A stretch of DNA of 54,997 nt from an uncultured Sphingobacterium sp. (GCA_947630335.1 CANRHE010000002.1:1-54997); one strand, 5' to 3'. Shown: positions 8,068 through 19,805, counted from the first letter of the stretch. Notes: a model not told the origin generated them from the letters alone. Numbers and translations: made by a program.

Positions 8068-10164
8068 ATGATAAGATTTAATTTTTTTAAGAAACGACAG
8101 ACTGTTTTGTGTATACTAATCTCCATATTGTGTGTCAATATGGAGGGCCAAGCACAAACAGGTAAACCAGCGGATAAAGTCACCAATAAATTTGTACACA
8201 AATCTCTTGGTAATCCCTATTTGCCGTTGTGGGAGCATTTGCCAGATGGTGAACCTCGTGTATTCGAAGATCCAGATAAGCCAGGTAAATATCGTGCCTA
8301 TATCATAGGATCTCATGATCTTAGGATGGATAGCTATTGTGGGCCAGATATTCGTATGTGGTCTGCTCCTGTAGAAGATTTATCACAATGGAGAGACGAG
8401 GGGGCTATTTTTACCCATAATGTAGATGGACAATGGGATGTAATGTATGCGCCTGATCTCGTGGAAGTCAAGAGAAAGGATGGTACGAAAGAATATTATT
8501 TATATCCGCATAGTCGTGGTCCGAATAGAGAGGCTATGGTCGCTAAAGGAAGTAGACCAGATGGACCTTTTACCCCGATCAATCTGACAGAAGACGGTAG
8601 ACGCACGCTTCCAGGTAGTTTTATTGGTTTTGATCCAGCGGTGTTTGTCGAGCAAATTACTGATCCAAATGATCCTGATTTTGATATTGGTTTTCGAGCG
8701 TATGTATATTGGGGATTTCAACGTTCGTTGGCTGCTGAGTTAGATCAAAACACGATGTATACGGTTAGGCCTGGAACAAAAATTATTGATCGTTTCATTC
8801 CTGCGAGTGCTAAATATGGTGTATTGCGTGATCCAGAAGGAACACAATATCCGAATATTTTGCCGGGAGAGGATTTAGGTTCATTTAATTTTTTCGAAGC
8901 CTCTTCAATTCGTAAGGTAGGTAATAAATATGTCTCCGTGTATAGTGGTTATTCAGGTCCAGAGTATGGTATGGGAAGTTCAAACTCTACATTACGCTAT
9001 TTAGTTGGCGACTCTCCTCTAGGTCCATGGAAAAGCGGAGGGGTATTAGTTGACTCAAGAGGTCCTGCCTTAAGTAAAGATGGAAGTGAACTGCAAGTCA
9101 GCAGTGGTGGACATAATACCCATGGCAGTATTGAACTTATTAATGGCCAATGGTATGTATTTTACCATAGACCGCCTCGCAATTTTGGTTTTGCTCGTCA
9201 AGCTGTAGTCGCACCGATCAAAGTGGAGTGGGATGAAAAATCAGTCGCTGATGGAGGTACGGTTAGAATTCGTGGATTCGATCCTTATAGTAAGGATAGT
9301 ACCTGGACAGTACGAGATAAAAAAGGCAGAGAATATTTGGGTGCTGATGTTACTTCAGAAGGTTTTAATTTCTATGGTTTAGATCCATATCAGTATTATT
9401 CTGCAGGATATGCAAGTTATCTTTCGGATTTAAATGGTCAACAAGATTCTTGGGATATCTGGGATAATCATATGCCTATTCATGTTAAAAATGGAAGTAT
9501 TATTGGTTATAAATATTTTGGTTTTGGAGGTTTAGGTAATAATAATTTAGGATTAAAAGCTTTTGAAGGTACCAAGAAAGGAAATAATACAGCTTTCAAT
9601 TTATTCTTGATTCCAAAAACGAAACAGTCATTTAAAGTTAATGTTTGGTTAGATGGACCATGGGATAATGAAGTTTGGAAAGGAAAGAAAATCGGAGAAA
9701 TTATTGTTCCAGCCAATGCATTGTCTGAAGAAACAAAGTTTACGATTGATGTTTCTAAATTTGTTGACCATCTCGATAAGAAGCATGCTATATTTTTGGT
9801 TGCAGAAGGTAATGATTCAAATTTGCTATTCGAATTAAGTGGACTAGGCTTTAGCTCAAAAGATAAAAAAATAGTAAAACCAACTGTTCCGAAAGTTAAC
9901 ATTACTGTTAATGACAAAGTGATTGAGCTGCCCAATACTCCTCTAAGATCTACCAACGAAAATGGATTAGTTGGGTATGATGTATATGAAGTTAAAATCA
10001 AAAATACTAACTCTAATACACTACCTCAAGTAAAAGCTAGTTCTGATAATACTGATGTAAAGATAAAAGTAAACCAAGCCGATAAAATAAATAAACAAGC
10101 AACAGTAAAGTTTGATTACAATGGTGTTGTTAAAACTTATAATATAGTTTTTGATAACAATTAA
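8068..10164 (+). CDS. Secreted GH43-type glycosidase with C-terminal beta-sandwich domains
   Basis: 698 residues from the ATG at 8068; an in-frame ATG at 8032 would add 12 residues before a normal signal peptide (about MIRFNFFKKRQTVLCILISI to EGQAQ), so I prefer 8068. Residues ~45-430 look like a GH43 five-bladed propeller: candidate base Asp in VFEDPDKPG (near 68), the pKa-modulating Asp in GFDPAVFVE, and the acid Glu in FNFFEASSIRKVG. Residues ~430-600 look like a CBM6-like sandwich (GPWDNEVWKGKKIGEI, KFVDHLDKKHAIFLVAEG), followed by a last ~80-residue beta-rich domain. It is long for GH43 and I cannot place its subfamily; an arabinofuranosidase or xylosidase fits the context. A strong terminator follows. 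Confidence 0.8.
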   Translation: MIRFNFFKKRQTVLCILISILCVNMEGQAQTGKPADKVTNKFVHKSLGNPYLPLWEHLPDGEPRVFEDPDKPGKYRAYIIGSHDLRMDSYCGPDIRMWSAPVEDLSQWRDEGAIFTHNVDGQWDVMYAPDLVEVKRKDGTKEYYLYPHSRGPNREAMVAKGSRPDGPFTPINLTEDGRRTLPGSFIGFDPAVFVEQITDPNDPDFDIGFRAYVYWGFQRSLAAELDQNTMYTVRPGTKIIDRFIPASAKYGVLRDPEGTQYPNILPGEDLGSFNFFEASSIRKVGNKYVSVYSGYSGPEYGMGSSNSTLRYLVGDSPLGPWKSGGVLVDSRGPALSKDGSELQVSSGGHNTHGSIELINGQWYVFYHRPPRNFGFARQAVVAPIKVEWDEKSVADGGTVRIRGFDPYSKDSTWTVRDKKGREYLGADVTSEGFNFYGLDPYQYYSAGYASYLSDLNGQQDSWDIWDNHMPIHVKNGSIIGYKYFGFGGLGNNNLGLKAFEGTKKGNNTAFNLFLIPKTKQSFKVNVWLDGPWDNEVWKGKKIGEIIVPANALSEETKFTIDVSKFVDHLDKKHAIFLVAEGNDSNLLFELSGLGFSSKDKKIVKPTVPKVNITVNDKVIELPNTPLRSTNENGLVGYDVYEVKIKNTNSNTLPQVKASSDNTDVKIKVNQADKINKQATVKFDYNGVVKTYNIVFDNN

Positions 10165-10184
10165 ATTGTAAATAAACTAAAGTG

Positions 10185-10222
10185 AAAAAACATGGCAAAA
10201 GTTATTTTGTCATGTTTTTTTT
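10185..10222 (+). terminator. Intrinsic terminator after xylB-xylA-GH43
   Basis: AAAAAACATGGCAAAA (10185-10200) pairs with TTTTGTCATGTTTTTT (10205-10220), with one G-U pair and a 4-nt loop. The 3' arm ends in a T-run that continues to 10222. It lies 21 nt after the GH43 stop codon and should end the first transcription unit of the plus-strand arm. Confidence 0.85.
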
Positions 10223-10699
10223 CTTTAAACAACGTAATAAAGCTGGTATAACCATCATTTTAGACATATTTATCGGTTAATAATACAAATGTTCCATTAA
10301 CCAAAAACTAGATTTAAGTATTTTTACACTTGTTAATAGACCAAAAAGTCTCTATACATAACTTTTATAAACTAACCCAATACCCTAATTCGCCTTATTA
10401 AATAAGCATTTAGTAAGTACTATATATATTGTCCAATCGGTGTAATTAATACGCTTCAATTTGCAATATATAAAGTATAAAAGGATTCCAATAGCTACAG
10501 TAAGTGGTTCAAAAATGAGTTTATAAGATAGTGTTGATATGTACTTTTATAAGGGGTGTAAAGTGCTTTATAAAACCATAATCTAGAGCTTCAACTTGAA
10601 ATAAAAAGAAATAGTTTCATAACGTATAACTGTAATAGAAATTTGATTTTTTGAAAGAAGATTTACATTGATATATAGTAAAATTAATTTTTAAAGGAA
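10223..10699. other. Long leader region upstream of the transporter gene
   Basis: About 480 bp without a gene between the terminator and the transporter gene at 10700. It contains the shared element (10275-10375) described separately, including the inverted repeat GGTTAAT (10275-10281)/ATTAACC (10296-10302). The remaining ~325 bp before the start codon is AT-rich with no clear RNA fold that I can name. A long 5' untranslated leader is possible. Confidence 0.5.
10275..10375 (+). promoter_or_regulatory. Shared xylan-locus promoter element, copy A
   Basis: 10275-10335 aligns without gaps to 23353-23413 upstream of the GH115 gene, identical at 47 of 61 positions by my count. A second conserved block, TAACTTTTATAAACTAA (10359-10375), matches 23437-23454 with one inserted T. 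Two widely separated gaps in the same locus sharing this arrangement suggests a common regulator site plus core promoter. The HTCS at 49187 is the obvious candidate regulator; this is inference. Confidence 0.6.
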
Positions 10700-12109
10700 A
10701 TGAATAAGGAAATATCTACGAATAATGAATCCAAAGGTTTTTATAAACTTTCTCAACTACAACGTATAGGCTTTGGTTCAGGTGATTTGGCTCAAAATCT
10801 AATATATCAGACCATTTCTATGTATTTATTGCTTTTCTATACCAATGTATTCGGTATTTCGGCAGCATCAGCTGGTGTGATGTTTTTGATAGTTCGAATT
10901 GTAGATGTCATTTGGGATCCGATTGTAGGTACATTTGTTGATAAAAACAACCCCAAATGGGGGAAGTATAGATCTTATCTTTTGTTGGGAGGTCTCCCGC
11001 TAGCTGGATTTGCCATATTATGTTTTTGGAATGGATTTTCGGGATCACTGTTGTATGCATATGTTACTTATGTAGGACTTTCTATGCTATATACATTAAT
11101 TAATGTACCCTATGGAGCATTGAATGCATCACTTACTCGTGATACGGATGAAGTTACTAAATTAACCTCTACTCGAATGTTCATGGCTAATTTAGGCGGT
11201 TTGGCCGTGGGGTATGGCGTTCCTATTTTTGTTAAGTATTTTTCTGCGGATGGGATGATAAACTCCCAAGCATCTGCAGAAGCTTGGTTTATCACAATGA
11301 CTATCTATGCTATTATGGCACTAGTATTATTAGTTTTTTGTTATTCACAAACCAAAGAACGCGTAGTCATGGACGAAGAGGAAACTAAGAATGTGAAGGT
11401 TTCTGATCTTTGGACAGAATTTAAACGGAATAAGCCACTTCGTGTTTTAGCCTATTTTTTTATTACCGCGTTTGCAATGATGGCAATAGGTAATTCTGCG
11501 GGTTCATATTACATGATTTATAATGTTCAAGCTCCAGATATGTTACCCTATTTTATGGCACTAGGATCTCTACCAGCATTTATATTTATGCCGATGGTTC
11601 CAGCTATAAAAAGATTTATAGGAAAGAAAAATATGTTTTATGTCTTTCTTACTATAGCAATAATAGGCATGCTAATGTTGTATATAATTTCTGTTATCCC
11701 TTCGCTTAAGACTGAAGTATGGTTGGTTTTTATAGCTCAGTTTATAAAATCTACAGGGATTATTGTTGCCACTGGATATATGTGGGCGCTAGTTCCAGAA
11801 GTTATTTCTTATGGTGAATATACTACTGGAAGACGTATTTCGGGTATTGTAAATGCACTGACTGGAATATTTTATAAAGCAGGAATGGCTTTAGGTGGAG
11901 TAGTCCCTGGATTAGTATTGGCGTATGTTGGATTTAATAAAGATAATTCGGTCATGCAGTCCAGTACTGCTGAACAAGGTATATTATGGTTAGTCGTAAT
12001 TATTCCTTCTTTTTTATTAATAATTGCGATGTTTATTATATCTAATTATGATCTAGATGACAATGAGTTAGATAGAATTAATCGTGAAATTGAAGAAAAA
12101 CATCAATAA
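10700..12109 (+). CDS. Glycoside-pentoside-hexuronide (GPH) family cation symporter
   Basis: 469 residues with twelve predicted membrane segments. The start FGSGDLAQNLIYQTISMYLLLFY and the segment VDVIWDPIVGTFVDKNNPKWGKYRSY are hallmarks of the GPH/MelB-type family, including the Asp residues of the cation site region. The family imports oligosaccharides or glycosides with H+ or Na+ across the inner membrane. Within a xylan locus, xylose, xylo-oligosaccharides or arabinoxylo-oligosaccharides are the likely substrates; the exact one cannot be told. It starts a new transcription unit behind a terminator and the shared promoter element, and is followed by secreted esterase and glycosidase genes. 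A cytosolic GH43 encoded at 27203 fits import of intact oligosaccharides. Confidence 0.92.
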   Translation: MNKEISTNNESKGFYKLSQLQRIGFGSGDLAQNLIYQTISMYLLLFYTNVFGISAASAGVMFLIVRIVDVIWDPIVGTFVDKNNPKWGKYRSYLLLGGLPLAGFAILCFWNGFSGSLLYAYVTYVGLSMLYTLINVPYGALNASLTRDTDEVTKLTSTRMFMANLGGLAVGYGVPIFVKYFSADGMINSQASAEAWFITMTIYAIMALVLLVFCYSQTKERVVMDEEETKNVKVSDLWTEFKRNKPLRVLAYFFITAFAMMAIGNSAGSYYMIYNVQAPDMLPYFMALGSLPAFIFMPMVPAIKRFIGKKNMFYVFLTIAIIGMLMLYIISVIPSLKTEVWLVFIAQFIKSTGIIVATGYMWALVPEVISYGEYTTGRRISGIVNALTGIFYKAGMALGGVVPGLVLAYVGFNKDNSVMQSSTAEQGILWLVVIIPSFLLIIAMFIISNYDLDDNELDRINREIEEKHQ

Positions 12110-12189
12110 AACTGAGTTTCCTATTGAGTTAAAATTATCAATCTATATATGAATGGGTGCGTATAACCTATCATAAAATAAATGTTTAA

Positions 12190-14115
<1,926 letters not shown>

Positions 14116-14138
14116 TTATTTTAATAAATAATTATACA

Positions 14139-16607
14139 ATGAAAACTAATACACTCACTTTCAATTGCTTTGTTGTAATAATAGTTTGGCTATTAAGTAT
14201 CTCTCTATTAGTAGCTCAAGAATATCAAGAATTGAAATTATGGTATAATAAACCTGCTGACTCTAAAGTATGGGAACAAGCTTTACCTATCGGAAATGGT
14301 CGGTTAGGAGCCATGGTATATGGTATACCGCAACGTGAAGAAATCCAACTCAATGAGGAAACAATTTATGCAGGTGGTCCATATCGTAATGAGAATGAAA
14401 AAGCGCTAGAGACATTACCCAAGATTCAGCAAATGATATTTGATGGACAAGTTGAAGAAGTAGATCCTTTGATTAATCAAACTTTTTTTACTAAAACGCA
14501 TGGTATGCCTTTTCAGACCGCAGGAAGTTTAATACTCAACTTTCTAGGTCATGAACGATACAAAAATTATTACCGTGAGTTAGATATTGAAAGAGCAGTA
14601 GTACTATCTAAATATAGTGTTGATGGAGTTACTTATACTAGAGAGATATTTTCATCTTTTTCGGATGATGTTATTATTATGCAAATAACAGCTAGCGAGA
14701 GAGGTAAATTAAATTTTGACTTAAGTTATAGCAACCCTTCAGATCACCGTATTTTTAGTGATGGTAAAAGTCTAGTATTAGAAGGAAAAGGAACTTCGCA
14801 TGAGGGAATAAGTGGTGAAATAGTTTATCACTCAAGAACGGTTGTAAAAAACATAGATGGTCATGTAACAAGTACAGGGAATGAGTTAAAAGTCAATGGA
14901 GCTACGAAGGTCGTTATTTACATATCTATTGCTACTAATTTCGTTGATTATAAAACTCTTGATAACAATTCAAGTCAACGATCAGCAAACAAATTAGCAC
15001 TTGCTCAAGAAAGGGATTACTTCTCTGCTTTGGATCATCATGTGAACTTATATAAAAAGCAATTCAATCGTTTTAAATTGAACTTGGGAATAGATTCAAC
15101 TCAACTCAATATACCTACTGCGACTCGTGTAGCTAACTTTGGAAATACACAAGATCGTTCATTAGTAACACTATTAACACAGTTTGGGCGCTATTTATTA
15201 ATATGCTCTTCCCAACCTGGTGGACAGCCCGCTAATTTACAAGGTATTTGGAATAATTCTTTATATCCAGCTTGGGATAGTAAATATACTGTTAATATAA
15301 ATACAGAGATGAATTACTGGCCAGCAGAGGTTACCAATCTTTCTGAAACTCATTTGCCATTATTCGAAATGATTAAACAATTGAGTGAAAGTGGTCAACT
15401 AACGGCTAAAAAGCTCTATGGTGCAAAAGGATGGGTTACTCACCATAATACTGATTTGTGGAGAGTAACTAGTCCAATTGATTTTGCTGCAGCCGGTATG
15501 TGGCCAACTGGTGGCACGTGGTTAACACAACACTTATGGGAACATTATCTTTATTCTGGAGATAAGATGTTTTTAGCTGAGATTTATCCCGTGATGAAAG
15601 GAGCTTCTGATTTTATTTTATCCTTATTAATTGAGCATCCAAAATATATTGAAAAGGGTTGGTTAGTGATCACTCCTTCTATATCCCCAGAGCATGGTCC
15701 AATCGCTGCGGGGGTTACTATGGACAATCAATTGGTTTTTGATATGTTGACTCGTACAGCAATTGCTAATGAGATATTAGGAGAAGATATTAAGTACAGA
15801 AAACAACTATGGGATATTGTAAAAAATATACCACCTATGCAGATCGGGAAATATACACAACTGCAGGAATGGTTAGAAGATATTGATAATATCAAAAGTG
15901 ACCATAGACATGTGTCTCACTTATATGGTTTGTACCCAAGTAATCAAATATCTCCATATCGCAACCCCGAGTTGTTTGAAGCTTCTCGTAATTCACTGAA
16001 TTATCGTGGTGATATGGCAACAGGTTGGTCGATAGGTTGGAAAATAAACTTATGGGCACGTTTGCTCGATGGTAATCATGCCTACAAGATAATCAACAAT
16101 ATGTTGACTCTAGCGGATCATGAAAATAAACATGGACGTACTTATCCTAATATGTTTACAGCACATCCACCGTTTCAGATTGATGGAAACTTTGGTCTGA
16201 CAGCTGGCGTTGCTGAAATGTTACTACAAAGTCATGATGGAGCAGTTCATATTTTACCTGCCTTGCCTGATATATGGAATGAAGGATCAGTTTCTGGCAT
16301 TGTTGCAAGAGGTGGTTTTGTATGTGATTTCGTTTGGAAAAATAAAAGTGTAACTCAATTAAGCGTTAAATCAAGTATTGGAGGCAATCTTCGTATACGC
16401 TCTTATACCCCTTTGGAAGGAGCAGGTTTGAAAATAGCAAAAGGGGAGAACCCCAATCCACTATTTTATACCGCTGTAGGTGAAAATCCTATAATCTCTG
16501 ATCAAGCTACTTTGAAAGGTGTGAATTTGAAAAAAGTTTTTGAGTATGATATTGATACAGCTCCGGGTAAAGAGTATACTTTTACTTCAATCTATAATAT
16601 AAATTAA
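14139..16607 (+). CDS. GH95 glycoside hydrolase (alpha-L-galactosidase or alpha-L-fucosidase)
   Basis: 822 residues, typical of GH95. A signal peptide ends near LLVAQ. Family motifs are WYNKPADSKVWEQALPIGNG at the start, NINTEMNYWPAE with Asn386 and Asn388, SISPEHGP with Glu518 and QIDGNFG with Asp682; these correspond to the catalytic Asn/Asn/Glu/Asp set known from AfcA of Bifidobacterium. GH95 removes alpha-1,2-fucose, but members in complex-xylan loci act on alpha-L-galactose of glucuronoarabinoxylan side chains. Xylan contains L-galactose, not fucose, so context favours alpha-L-galactosidase. It follows the double esterase by 23 nt and should be periplasmic. Confidence 0.92.
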   Translation: MKTNTLTFNCFVVIIVWLLSISLLVAQEYQELKLWYNKPADSKVWEQALPIGNGRLGAMVYGIPQREEIQLNEETIYAGGPYRNENEKALETLPKIQQMIFDGQVEEVDPLINQTFFTKTHGMPFQTAGSLILNFLGHERYKNYYRELDIERAVVLSKYSVDGVTYTREIFSSFSDDVIIMQITASERGKLNFDLSYSNPSDHRIFSDGKSLVLEGKGTSHEGISGEIVYHSRTVVKNIDGHVTSTGNELKVNGATKVVIYISIATNFVDYKTLDNNSSQRSANKLALAQERDYFSALDHHVNLYKKQFNRFKLNLGIDSTQLNIPTATRVANFGNTQDRSLVTLLTQFGRYLLICSSQPGGQPANLQGIWNNSLYPAWDSKYTVNINTEMNYWPAEVTNLSETHLPLFEMIKQLSESGQLTAKKLYGAKGWVTHHNTDLWRVTSPIDFAAAGMWPTGGTWLTQHLWEHYLYSGDKMFLAEIYPVMKGASDFILSLLIEHPKYIEKGWLVITPSISPEHGPIAAGVTMDNQLVFDMLTRTAIANEILGEDIKYRKQLWDIVKNIPPMQIGKYTQLQEWLEDIDNIKSDHRHVSHLYGLYPSNQISPYRNPELFEASRNSLNYRGDMATGWSIGWKINLWARLLDGNHAYKIINNMLTLADHENKHGRTYPNMFTAHPPFQIDGNFGLTAGVAEMLLQSHDGAVHILPALPDIWNEGSVSGIVARGGFVCDFVWKNKSVTQLSVKSSIGGNLRIRSYTPLEGAGLKIAKGENPNPLFYTAVGENPIISDQATLKGVNLKKVFEYDIDTAPGKEYTFTSIYNIN

Positions 16608-16791
16608 TAGATTGTATTGTGATGTGTAATTAATTGATAATGTTGCTACTATTTATATTTTATTGATTAGTAGTTCTATAGTGTAGTTTAATTAATCGAT
16701 ATCAAAAACAGATGTTTTATTAAGATATCAAATTCATTTTTAGAGGATCTGATTCATGACGATATTCTCTAAAAACTATAAAACAAAAATT
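16608..16791. other. Short AT-rich gap before the GH43 gene
   Basis: 184 bp between the GH95 stop codon and the chosen GH43 start. It contains an inverted repeat AAAAC-AGAT-GTTTT near 16706-16719, flanked by two GATATC sites. AGATGT also occurs in the shared element upstream of GH115. There is no clear terminator, so read-through from GH95 is likely. Confidence 0.3.
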
Positions 16792-18357
16792 ATGAAAACA
16801 TACGTTATTATTTTTAAATTTTTTTTCGGAGTATTTTATATTTTGATGGGAAATGCAGCGTATACACAAAATGCTAAAAATCCTATCATATTCTCCGATG
16901 TACCTGATCTATCAATGATTCGGGTCAATGATACATACTACATGAGTAGCACCACTATGCATATGAATCCAGGGCTACCATTGATGAAGTCAAAAGACCT
17001 GGTAAACTGGGAGCTTATTGGGTATGGTCATGGCTCCTTAGGAGATAGCGATGAGCTGAATTTAAATAATGGTAAAAATGATTATGGCAGAGGTTCATGG
17101 GCAAGTAGTCTACGTCATCATAACAACATGTACTACGTGAGTACCTTTGCGAAGTCTACGGGTAAGACCTATATCCACATGACAAAAGATATTGAAAACG
17201 GTCCTTGGATTACAAAGGAATTCGAACCGCTTATGCACGATCACACTCTTTTCTTTGAAGGAGACAAAATATATATGATATGGGGAGCAGGAAAGCTTAA
17301 TATAGTCGAACTAAAAGCTGATCTATCAGGTATTAAACTAGAAACCCAGCGTGTTTTGATTGAGAATGCTACACTGCCTAGCACTTCAGAAGGAATTCGT
17401 GGGGGATTGCCGGCAGAAGGATCACAACTTTTTAAAGTGAATGGTAAGTACTATTTATTTAATATTTCATGGCCTCCTGGTGGAATGCGTACAGTGATTG
17501 TTCACCGTGCGGATAACTTAGAAGGTCCCTATGAAGGTCGTGTGGTTTTACAAGATAAGGGAGTGGCGCAAGGAGGCTTAATTGATATGCCTAATGGGAA
17601 ATGGTATGCTTACTTATTTCAAGACTATGGAGCAGTGGGGCGTATTCCTTTTATGGTTCCCGTTAAATGGGAGGATGGTTGGCCTGTACTTGGAATTGAT
17701 GGAAAAGTACCTATGGAACTTGAGCTTCCTGAAAGTAAAGGTTTAATACCTAGTATTGTAAATTCAGATGATTTTTCGCGTAAGCAGAGAGAAGCAGCTT
17801 TACCTTTGGTGTGGCAATGGAATCATAATCCAGCCAATGAATTGTGGTCCATAAGTGAACGTAAAGGTTTTTTGAGGTTAAAAACAGATCGGATAGATAA
17901 CACTTTTTTACAAGCTAGAAATATTTTGACCCAACGTACTTTTGGACCTACCTGTACAGGCGCTACTTCGATAGATGTTAGCAAGATGAATGATGGTGAT
18001 TTTGCAGGTCTATCTTTACTACAGAAGAATTATGGTCTAGTGGGTGTATATATGGACGGTAACCAAAAATCAATAGTGATGATTAATGCCAGCACTGGCC
18101 AACCTGAAAACGTCGCTATGATCCCTCTTAACCAAAAGAATATATTTTTAAAAGCCTCCTGCGATTTTACTAATAGAAAAGATGTTGCAAGTTTCTTTTA
18201 TAGCCTTGATGGCCACAAATGGGAACCTATAGGGACCGAATTGAAAATGACTTATACACTTCCACATTTCATGGGGTATAGATTTGGCTTATTTAATTAC
18301 TCTACAAAGAATCCTGGTGGATTTGTAGACTTTGATTATTTCACTATTAGTCAATAA
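16792..18357 (+). CDS. GH43 alpha-L-arabinofuranosidase/beta-xylosidase, GH43_12-like
   Basis: 521 residues from the ATG at 16792. The longer in-frame start at 16756 would add MTIFSKNYKTKI before a standard signal peptide (MKTYVIIFKFFFGVFYILMG to YTQ). The catalytic propeller covers about 25-310: base Asp39 in DVPDLSMIRVNDTYYMSSTT, followed by PLMKSKDLVNWELIGY and the acid Glu candidate in GLPAEGSQLFKVNGKYY. The C-terminal ~190 residues form the beta-sandwich usual for long GH43 enzymes (DFDYF near the end). Enzymes with the SSTTMHMNPG-like segment fall in subfamily 12 as far as I recall; that placement is tentative. It should release arabinose or xylose from arabinoxylo-oligosaccharides in the periplasm. 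Confidence 0.88.
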   Translation: MKTYVIIFKFFFGVFYILMGNAAYTQNAKNPIIFSDVPDLSMIRVNDTYYMSSTTMHMNPGLPLMKSKDLVNWELIGYGHGSLGDSDELNLNNGKNDYGRGSWASSLRHHNNMYYVSTFAKSTGKTYIHMTKDIENGPWITKEFEPLMHDHTLFFEGDKIYMIWGAGKLNIVELKADLSGIKLETQRVLIENATLPSTSEGIRGGLPAEGSQLFKVNGKYYLFNISWPPGGMRTVIVHRADNLEGPYEGRVVLQDKGVAQGGLIDMPNGKWYAYLFQDYGAVGRIPFMVPVKWEDGWPVLGIDGKVPMELELPESKGLIPSIVNSDDFSRKQREAALPLVWQWNHNPANELWSISERKGFLRLKTDRIDNTFLQARNILTQRTFGPTCTGATSIDVSKMNDGDFAGLSLLQKNYGLVGVYMDGNQKSIVMINASTGQPENVAMIPLNQKNIFLKASCDFTNRKDVASFFYSLDGHKWEPIGTELKMTYTLPHFMGYRFGLFNYSTKNPGGFVDFDYFTISQ

Positions 18358-18383
18358 TAATTAAAAAATTAAGTACTGAAAAC

Positions 18384-19805
18384 ATGAAGATAAAAAAAAT
18401 AGAGACTAGCTTAATGACAGCTTTATTATTGCTAGGAATTCCTGTTGTGCATGCGCAAAATCCAATTATACAAACGAGTTACACACCAGATCCAGCACCT
18501 ATGGTTTACAAGGATAGGGTATATGTATATGCGGGAGATGATATTCCAGGATTTGACTTTTATTATATGACCAAATGGCGTTTATTCTCCTCATCGGATA
18601 TGGCTAATTGGACTGATCATGGCGTCCCTTTGAAATTAGAAGATTTTTCTTGGGCTATAGATCGTGCTTGGGCTTCACAATGTATAGAACGTAATGGTAA
18701 GTTTTATTGGTATATCTGTGCACAAACTGATCAGAATAATATGGGAATAGGTGTAGCTGTCGCAAGTAGTCCTGAAGGGCCATTCGAAGATGCTCTAGGC
18801 AAACCATTGATTACGACAGGCAGCTGGTCGAATATTGATCCTACTGTGTTTATTCATGATGATGATCAAGCGTACTTATATTGGGGTAATGCCAATTTAT
18901 ATTATGTGAAGTTGAATAAGGATATGATTTCATTCTCTAGTGAAATCATGGAAGTTCCACAAAGTAGAGAATCATTTGGTGGTATTAGGCCGCAAAAAGA
19001 TCCTGCTAAAGAAACTAATAGTACAGATAAAGCACAAACTAATATTGATTTGTTCATAGAAGGACCTTGGTTTTATAAACGAAATGGTAACTATTATCAA
19101 GTATTTGCTGGTATGGAGAAAGGAAAAGAATGTCTTTCCTACTCCATGAGTAAAAGTCCGACAGGACCTTGGAAATATCAAGGTCGTATTATGGTAGACC
19201 AACCAACGAATAGTTTTACTAATCATGGGGGTATAGTGGATTTTAAAGATAGATCGTATTTGTTTTATCACACGGGTTTGTTACCTGGTGGAGGTAGTTA
19301 TGGCCGATCAACTGCTGTTGAAGAGTTTATTTATAATCCAGATGGTACAATTCCTCTAATTAATATTTCGAAAATGGGGCCAGAACCTGTAGGTACTGTG
19401 AACCCTTATCAAAGGAATGAAGCAGAGATGATGGCATGGGCAGAGAACTGTAAAACTAGTCAAGATACTAAAGGAAATGTGTATGTGTCTGATATCCGTA
19501 CAGGGGGCTTTATAAAGGTGCGAGAAGTTGATTTTGGAGAAATATCTCCAAAGCACTTTAATGCATCTGTGGCAGCTGGCCTTGGGGCTGGAATATTAGA
19601 AGTGTATGTGGATAGTATTGGGGGATCAAAAATTGCAACGATTCAGGTACCCCGTACCGGAGGATGGGATCAATGGAAGACATTGTCTACCAAAATTGAT
19701 ATCCCTGTTACGGGAAAAAAGGATCTCTTTTTTAGTTTTAAAGGTGAAAACTTAACCTTAGGACGTCGTTTATTCAATTTTGATTATTGGTTTTTTGAAA
19801 AGTAG
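18384..19805 (+). CDS. GH43-CBM6 arabinoxylan arabinofuranohydrolase, copy 1
   Basis: 473 residues with signal peptide to VVHAQ. The GH43 domain spans about 22-330: base Asp36 in PDPAPMVYKDRVYVYAGDD, pKa-modulating Asp152 in NIDPTVF and acid Glu226 in IEGPWFYKRNG. The C-terminal ~125 residues are a CBM6 (NEAEMMAWAENCKTS, then the RTGGFIKVREVDFG and GGWDQWKTLST strands). This architecture matches the arabinoxylan arabinofuranohydrolases typified by XynD of Bacillus subtilis. The next gene, 43 nt downstream, is a paralogue with the same architecture. Expected role: removal of arabinofuranose from xylan oligosaccharides in the periplasm or at the surface. Confidence 0.9.
   Translation: MKIKKIETSLMTALLLLGIPVVHAQNPIIQTSYTPDPAPMVYKDRVYVYAGDDIPGFDFYYMTKWRLFSSSDMANWTDHGVPLKLEDFSWAIDRAWASQCIERNGKFYWYICAQTDQNNMGIGVAVASSPEGPFEDALGKPLITTGSWSNIDPTVFIHDDDQAYLYWGNANLYYVKLNKDMISFSSEIMEVPQSRESFGGIRPQKDPAKETNSTDKAQTNIDLFIEGPWFYKRNGNYYQVFAGMEKGKECLSYSMSKSPTGPWKYQGRIMVDQPTNSFTNHGGIVDFKDRSYLFYHTGLLPGGGSYGRSTAVEEFIYNPDGTIPLINISKMGPEPVGTVNPYQRNEAEMMAWAENCKTSQDTKGNVYVSDIRTGGFIKVREVDFGEISPKHFNASVAAGLGAGILEVYVDSIGGSKIATIQVPRTGGWDQWKTLSTKIDIPVTGKKDLFFSFKGENLTLGRRLFNFDYWFFEK

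Noticed and set aside
9507..10001. 164-codon open frame on the minus strand
   Set aside because: It lies wholly inside the GH43 coding region, opposite strand, with no start context or recognisable domain; a shadow frame.
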